From positions 1 through 64,000 of IMG/VR virus record IMGVR_UViG_3300009514_000515: DNA of 64,000 nucleotides. One strand, 5' to 3'. The stretch comes from a virus. Positions 60,581-64,000 of this stretch are shown here, piece by piece. The notes beneath the pieces are model-generated. The model ran no database searches, was not told the DNA's origin, and saw only the letters and a list, made by a program, of their open reading frames with translations. How positions within the stretch are numbered: position 1 is the stretch's first letter; every line of letters begins with the position of its first letter. A program made the position numbers and the translations under genes.

Positions 60581-62767
60581 TCAACCTTGAGATGCCATCT
60601 CCCCCCCATAATCGCCAAACCGATCTGGTTCCGTAGGACAAATCCCGCTTTCGCAAGCAAGGTGATCAGGGTCATATGCCTCACGGTCGAACCGACGAAT
60701 CGCAACCATGTAGGAGTCATAGACCTCTTTCGAAATCCTCTCCTCAGGCAAATACACGTAGGCCGAGGCATCTTCCTGAGGCATCACCGAACAAGCTCGT
60801 ACCGTAGGCTGGTTGCGCAGAATTGACCCCATGTAGTCCTCGTAGGACACCTCCCTAGGGTCGTACTTCAGCGTATAGGAGACGTTGTTCCCCTTGGGGC
60901 CAATCCAGTATTTCTCCAGAAGTCTGAGCCACTCGAAGTGCTGGTCAGGAGAGGGTTCGCCCGCGCAGACCACTTCGCTACCCATGAGATCAGCTATGGG
61001 CATGGAGGTGGGGAATCCCACGACGACCCGGCCCGAGTACTGACTGCTGATGTCTTTGACCGGATAACCCCGGAGTCGATGGTCTTGGACCTCTGGCGAG
61101 TCCGCGGAAAACTGAACCCACCGCATGTAGTGGGCGTAGGCCGGGAGGTGGGCACCTTCAGTGCAACTACACACCTTACTCACAGTCCCGCTCGGTTTGA
61201 TGGTGGTCACTGTGTGTGGGACCGAGAGCCCTCGGGCCTTGCTGTATTGGCTGGCTTCGTCCTCAGCAAGAGTGCGCAACTCAGCGAGGAAGCCCCAGAA
61301 GGGCTGGGATTTGCTCTCATCAATGAGATCCCAGAAGGTGTAGCCGAAGTGTTTCCAGGCGAACTCATGGATGCCTGTGAGACCCACGCCGATACGGTTG
61401 GTGCGCTTCACCTCCGCGTCGTAGAAGAAGGTCATCGTGTTGGTGCGGATCAGGAACTGGGCCATCAGTCTGGCAGCGTCCCGAGCTTCGTCAAGATGCT
61501 GGACAAGGGCCAGGCAGATGTCACCGATTACACAGTAACCCCCCCACACGGCCAGGACGATCTCACCGCATGGATTAACGAGGAATGGAAACATCTTGCG
61601 CTTGGCGTACTCCAGCACAGAGCCCATCATCTCATGGGTTCGTAGATGGAGGTTGAGAGGCTTGAGGGAATTTTCCTTCACCATCGTCTCTGGGGTGATG
61701 TTATCTACTCCCTCGTTGTTCCAAGCCATGCGAGAGACCACCAGAGCACCAGGCTCCCCCGTCTCATCGAAATACCCGGCGGAACACATGGCCTCGAACA
61801 CGCGTCGGGCATGACTCGGCGCAGGAGACCTTGCCCTCTCCCAGAACTCCTCGTCTGTGGAGACAGAGTTGTTGGCCGTGTAGAGCCACCCACCCCTCTT
61901 GAGATCGATGAAATCGATGATGTCGCGGTCGCGCCAGGTCTTGACAGCGATCCTTGCAGATCGACGGATGCCCCCGAGGGCCACACAGTCACTGAGGTAG
62001 TGGTCGATGAACATCGCCTGTTTCCAGGGGCGCATGCCGGCCCCTTTGATAGAGGCGACCTTCATGAGTGCCTCAATGAGAGGCACCGGACCTGACGCGG
62101 GCCGTCCCTGCTGACCGAGTATCGGGGAGTCCCTCCTCCGTACAGGAGTGAAGTCGAAGATGAATAGCTTGTTCGCATGTTTGGCCTGCCAGGCAGCTGT
62201 CTCCAGGATCTCCACGACCTTGGCCCAGCCCTCAGCAGAATCTCCTACAGCAAACCAGCGAACATCCTCTGACTCGGAGTCATATTTGTGCTGCGCCGCC
62301 TGGAGGGTCTCGATCCAGGGCTCGTAGTCGGGGTGCCCACCGGTGTTCGTCTTAGGGTCAGGACCTTCCAAGACGAACCGCACATTAGGCATGTTGTCCC
62401 AGTTCACTCGACATAGGTCGCCGTCGTAGCATCGACCGACACCACTCCCCTTCAGGAGGAGCCAGAACTTGGTGAAGCTGAACATGGCCGTGGTACAATT
62501 GCAGTAGATCTCTCCGATCTTCTTCGACTGATTCCGGTCCCCGTGCTGAAGATGTCTGCCACTAAAGGGCATGACACCAGCCCGAGCCAGCCCCAGTGTA
62601 CGACTGTAGTCCACCGTCGATGCTGTTTCGTCCAGGGAGAAATTACCCTCGACCACCTCGGCAACCCGCTCCCCCCAGCTCTGAAAAGAACCGTCCGCTT
62701 TTCGGCGGCTGTACTTATTCTCGAAAATGGACCGGGGCATACCTTCGGCGACCGAAAATGTCCGCAT
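60581..62767 (-). CDS. nrdJ: Class II (B12-dependent) ribonucleotide reductase
   Basis: 728 residues from [11 protein letters not shown] at 62767 (AGAGGAATCC upstream). Monomeric adenosylcobalamin-type RTPR pattern: [97 protein letters not shown] with active-site Cys and Glu, and the C-terminal Cys pair CESGICP. Makes deoxynucleotides without oxygen, needing coenzyme B12 from the host. The stop codon TGA is supplied by the IS end; without the IS the protein would end QGSSLLG with TAA. The five-residue loss after the Cys pair is probably harmless. Confidence 0.92.
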   Translation of the reverse strand: MRTFSVAEGMPRSIFENKYSRRKADGSFQSWGERVAEVVEGNFSLDETASTVDYSRTLGLARAGVMPFSGRHLQHGDRNQSKKIGEIYCNCTTAMFSFTKFWLLLKGSGVGRCYDGDLCRVNWDNMPNVRFVLEGPDPKTNTGGHPDYEPWIETLQAAQHKYDSESEDVRWFAVGDSAEGWAKVVEILETAAWQAKHANKLFIFDFTPVRRRDSPILGQQGRPASGPVPLIEALMKVASIKGAGMRPWKQAMFIDHYLSDCVALGGIRRSARIAVKTWRDRDIIDFIDLKRGGWLYTANNSVSTDEEFWERARSPAPSHARRVFEAMCSAGYFDETGEPGALVVSRMAWNNEGVDNITPETMVKENSLKPLNLHLRTHEMMGSVLEYAKRKMFPFLVNPCGEIVLAVWGGYCVIGDICLALVQHLDEARDAARLMAQFLIRTNTMTFFYDAEVKRTNRIGVGLTGIHEFAWKHFGYTFWDLIDESKSQPFWGFLAELRTLAEDEASQYSKARGLSVPHTVTTIKPSGTVSKVCSCTEGAHLPAYAHYMRWVQFSADSPEVQDHRLRGYPVKDISSQYSGRVVVGFPTSMPIADLMGSEVVCAGEPSPDQHFEWLRLLEKYWIGPKGNNVSYTLKYDPREVSYEDYMGSILRNQPTVRACSVMPQEDASAYVYLPEERISKEVYDSYMVAIRRFDREAYDPDHLACESGICPTEPDRFGDYGGEMASQG

Positions 62768-62896
62768 GGATTCCTCTGAAACAGAGCCGGATTGAAGCAA
62801 AAATAAACCCCCACTACCGGCACTCGCAGGGGAATCCACCCTTAGTTTTTGAACCACTAAGGACGAGGTATCGAACGCCTATCATCCCCGCTACCA
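62768..62896 (-). other. Leader between delta subunit and reductase genes
   Basis: 129 bp without a gene. In the minus-strand RNA CTTAG-tggttcaaaaa-CTAAG forms a small hairpin, and TAGTGGGGGTTTATTTTTGC could be the 3' part of a weak terminator (only a 4-bp CCCC/GGGG stem). No cobalamin-riboswitch B12 box is visible, and no copy of the GGTCCA/GTATA promoter. Confidence 0.4.
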
Positions 62897-63880
62897 CTAG
62901 CGCGTACCGATCTCACGACAGGCCCTCAGGAGACCTGCACAGAATCTGAGCCAGGGAGACACGCTGCCCTTGAGGACACCCCTCTCGGCCCGTCTCAGGG
63001 TTCCCATAAGCTCGAAAAGACGACGACGGCTCCACCGCTTCGCGACGGGCAGCAACTTGTTCTTGTGATACCAGGAGTTGAGGTTGAGATCGGAGGCTGC
63101 TTCCCCTGGTGACACCCCCTTCTCGTGTAGATCAGCAACGGCCAACCACTTGGTCAGCGAGGGATACATGAACCCGACGACTTTCATCGTCGGGTCTCCT
63201 GGGTGAGTACGCCCGACCCAGGAGAGCTGACGAGACACCCGGCGCACGTTCGCCGTACCGACGGCGTCAATAAGGGGCTGCACCCCTGAGGCCTCGACCT
63301 GGGAGACAACACCCCAGACGTGCTTCGTCGTGGCTTCCTCCTCTCCTCGGGCTTCCAGGAGGGTGCAGAGCTTGAATACCTCCCAGTGCAGAATCCCGAG
63401 GTTGGGACCGACGACGCTCACCAGTATCTCGGCCGCCTCCACAGGAAGACTCTTGCCCCTCTCCTTGGTCTCCTCGACACACATGCGGACGGCATCGTCA
63501 GGCTGCTTGAAGAACGGTGGCAAAGCGAACCGCTGATGGAGACTCTTCGGAAGGACTGTCACCAACTTCGCGAAAGTCCCTGACTTCTTCGGGGCACCCT
63601 CATTGACCACAGCCAGGGTGACCCCCGGCTGTGGGTCGTGATAGTGGTCGAGGATAGTGTCCACGTCGGCCTTGTCCGGTTGACTGACCAGGACCAGCTC
63701 CTTGCTCTCGAACAGCACCGACCCGGAGATGGCGTTCACGAGGTCGAGGTGGTCGCCCCCCTCGACCCAGGTCACCTGGTAGCCCTCTGACAGAAGGCCT
63801 CTCTCCAGAGAGAGGACGGCCTGGCGCCGGCGATACTCGTCCGTCCCCGAGAACAGAACCACAGGAAACTCACGAGCCAC
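62897..63880 (-). CDS. holA: DNA polymerase III delta subunit-like protein
   Basis: 327 residues with a GTG start at 63880 (GAGGTGTTCC upstream; the GTG at 63892 is less likely). HolA pattern: VVLFSGTDEYRRRQAV at the start, SVLFESKELVLVSQPDK, DPQPGVTLAVVNEGAPKKSGTFAKLV (a Walker-B-like strand without ATPase residues), then helical parts and the collar-like end WYHKNKLLPVAKRWSRRRLFELMGTLRRAERGVLKGS. Delta opens the clamp for DnaX. Overlaps the previous gene by 11 bp. Confidence 0.85.
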   Translation of the reverse strand: MAREFPVVLFSGTDEYRRRQAVLSLERGLLSEGYQVTWVEGGDHLDLVNAISGSVLFESKELVLVSQPDKADVDTILDHYHDPQPGVTLAVVNEGAPKKSGTFAKLVTVLPKSLHQRFALPPFFKQPDDAVRMCVEETKERGKSLPVEAAEILVSVVGPNLGILHWEVFKLCTLLEARGEEEATTKHVWGVVSQVEASGVQPLIDAVGTANVRRVSRQLSWVGRTHPGDPTMKVVGFMYPSLTKWLAVADLHEKGVSPGEAASDLNLNSWYHKNKLLPVAKRWSRRRLFELMGTLRRAERGVLKGSVSPWLRFCAGLLRACREIGTR

Positions 63881-64000
63881 GGAACACCTCACAGGCGCTG
63901 AGGAGGGCGTGAGAGACGCCTATCTTGGAGGGGTTCGTGAAGGCCATCTCCGGCCGAAGACGTTCCCAAACCGCCAGGGCAGAGAGGTCTCCCTTCTGAA
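63870..64000 (-). CDS. Partial protein, C-terminus only
   Basis: Open from the window edge to TGA at 63870. The last residues are DLSALAVWERLRPEMAFTNPSKIGVSHALLSACEVFRGS. Coding is supported by the 11-bp overlap with the GTG start and SD of the delta-like gene. The A-V-W-E-R-L-R-P-E-M segment looks like a helix in a replication or recombination enzyme, but too little is visible to name it. Confidence 0.5.
   Translation of the reverse strand, partial: QKGDLSALAVWERLRPEMAFTNPSKIGVSHALLSACEVFRGS

Larger units (their letters stand above)
58250..60584 (-). mobile_element. IS1182-like insertion sequence
   Basis: About 2.3 kb with inverted ends TTGAGGCCGTCGTAAAAAG (from 58250) and, on the other strand, TTGAGACCCTCGTAAAAAG (from 60584), 17 of 19 identical. 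The direct repeat CCTTGAG flanks it (58248-58254 and 60585-60591); part of it may belong to the IS ends, so the true target duplication is 2 to 7 bp. It contains one transposase gene. It interrupts the last codons of the ribonucleotide reductase gene. Confidence 0.85.

Noticed and set aside
58504-60636. Long plus-strand frame of 710 codons opposite the transposase
   Set aside because: It mirrors the transposase; the DEA repeat has no stops on either strand and yields Gly-Leu-Val-Gly-Phe runs. No SD, and the minus frame has clear DDE motifs.
62768-62896. Cobalamin riboswitch before the B12-dependent reductase
   Set aside because: No recognisable B12 box or the conserved core pairings; only small hairpins are visible.

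Overview
The window looks like part of the genome of a large tailed double-stranded DNA phage (or a prophage or phage-plasmid of that kind). It is GC-rich, and every gene I could assign lies on the minus strand. Most genes are packed head to tail with ATGA stop/start overlaps and GGAGG-type ribosome binding sites. Virion and replication genes share one strand, and the phage brings bacterial-style replication parts (beta clamp, DnaX, delta subunit). The host cannot be read from the sequence. The IS1182-like transposase with an Asp-Glu-Ala repeat recalls deltaproteobacterial or myxobacterial elements, but this is a weak hint.

Reading in the direction of transcription (high to low coordinate). 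64000-53.9 kb: a truncated gene, a HolA-like delta subunit, a class II ribonucleotide reductase whose last codons were hit by an IS, a small protein with its own promoter, a RecD2-like helicase and two unknowns. 53.8-43.3 kb: a putative ssDNA-binding protein, a RuvC-like nuclease, RecA, an SbcC/Rad50 homologue split into two proteins with SbcD, a Cas4/RecB-like nuclease and the beta clamp between the halves, then unknowns, a TOPRIM primase and a degenerate metallopeptidase-like protein. 43.3-40 kb: DnaX, a NusG-like protein and a protein with sigma-region-4-like HTH motifs. 39.9-37.3 kb: small structural proteins and a beta-helix tail protein.

37.0-31.8 kb: a mosaic of bacterial restriction genes. 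It holds an apparently complete type III-like methyltransferase, a frameshifted restriction helicase, and fragments of two other helicase/nuclease genes and a DUF262 gene. It is wedged into what seems to be one phage gene. 31.4-9 kb: the virion module, with a Dps-like/coiled-coil fusion, a putative small terminase, the large terminase, the portal, a 2H phosphoesterase/topoisomerase IB fusion, a prohead protease carrying two inteins, a scaffold-like protein and the major capsid protein, closed by a strong terminator. 8.9-6.3 kb: a LAGLIDADG/DNA methyltransferase/zinc-ribbon fusion. Then comes a tRNA with anticodon CAT. 6.0-0 kb: small accessory genes including peptide deformylase, a GIY-YIG nuclease, a membrane HExxH protein and small basic proteins with hairpin leaders.

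Three promoters share the same unusual pair of elements, GGTCCA, 17 bp, GTATA. They sit before the tRNA, before the putative ssDNA-binding protein and before the small gene behind ribonucleotide reductase, so they probably define one promoter class of this phage. Short tandem repeats have expanded inside several genes. The most unusual parts are the double-intein protease, the two enzyme fusions, the split Rad50, the SD-masking leader hairpins and the restriction island inside a phage gene.
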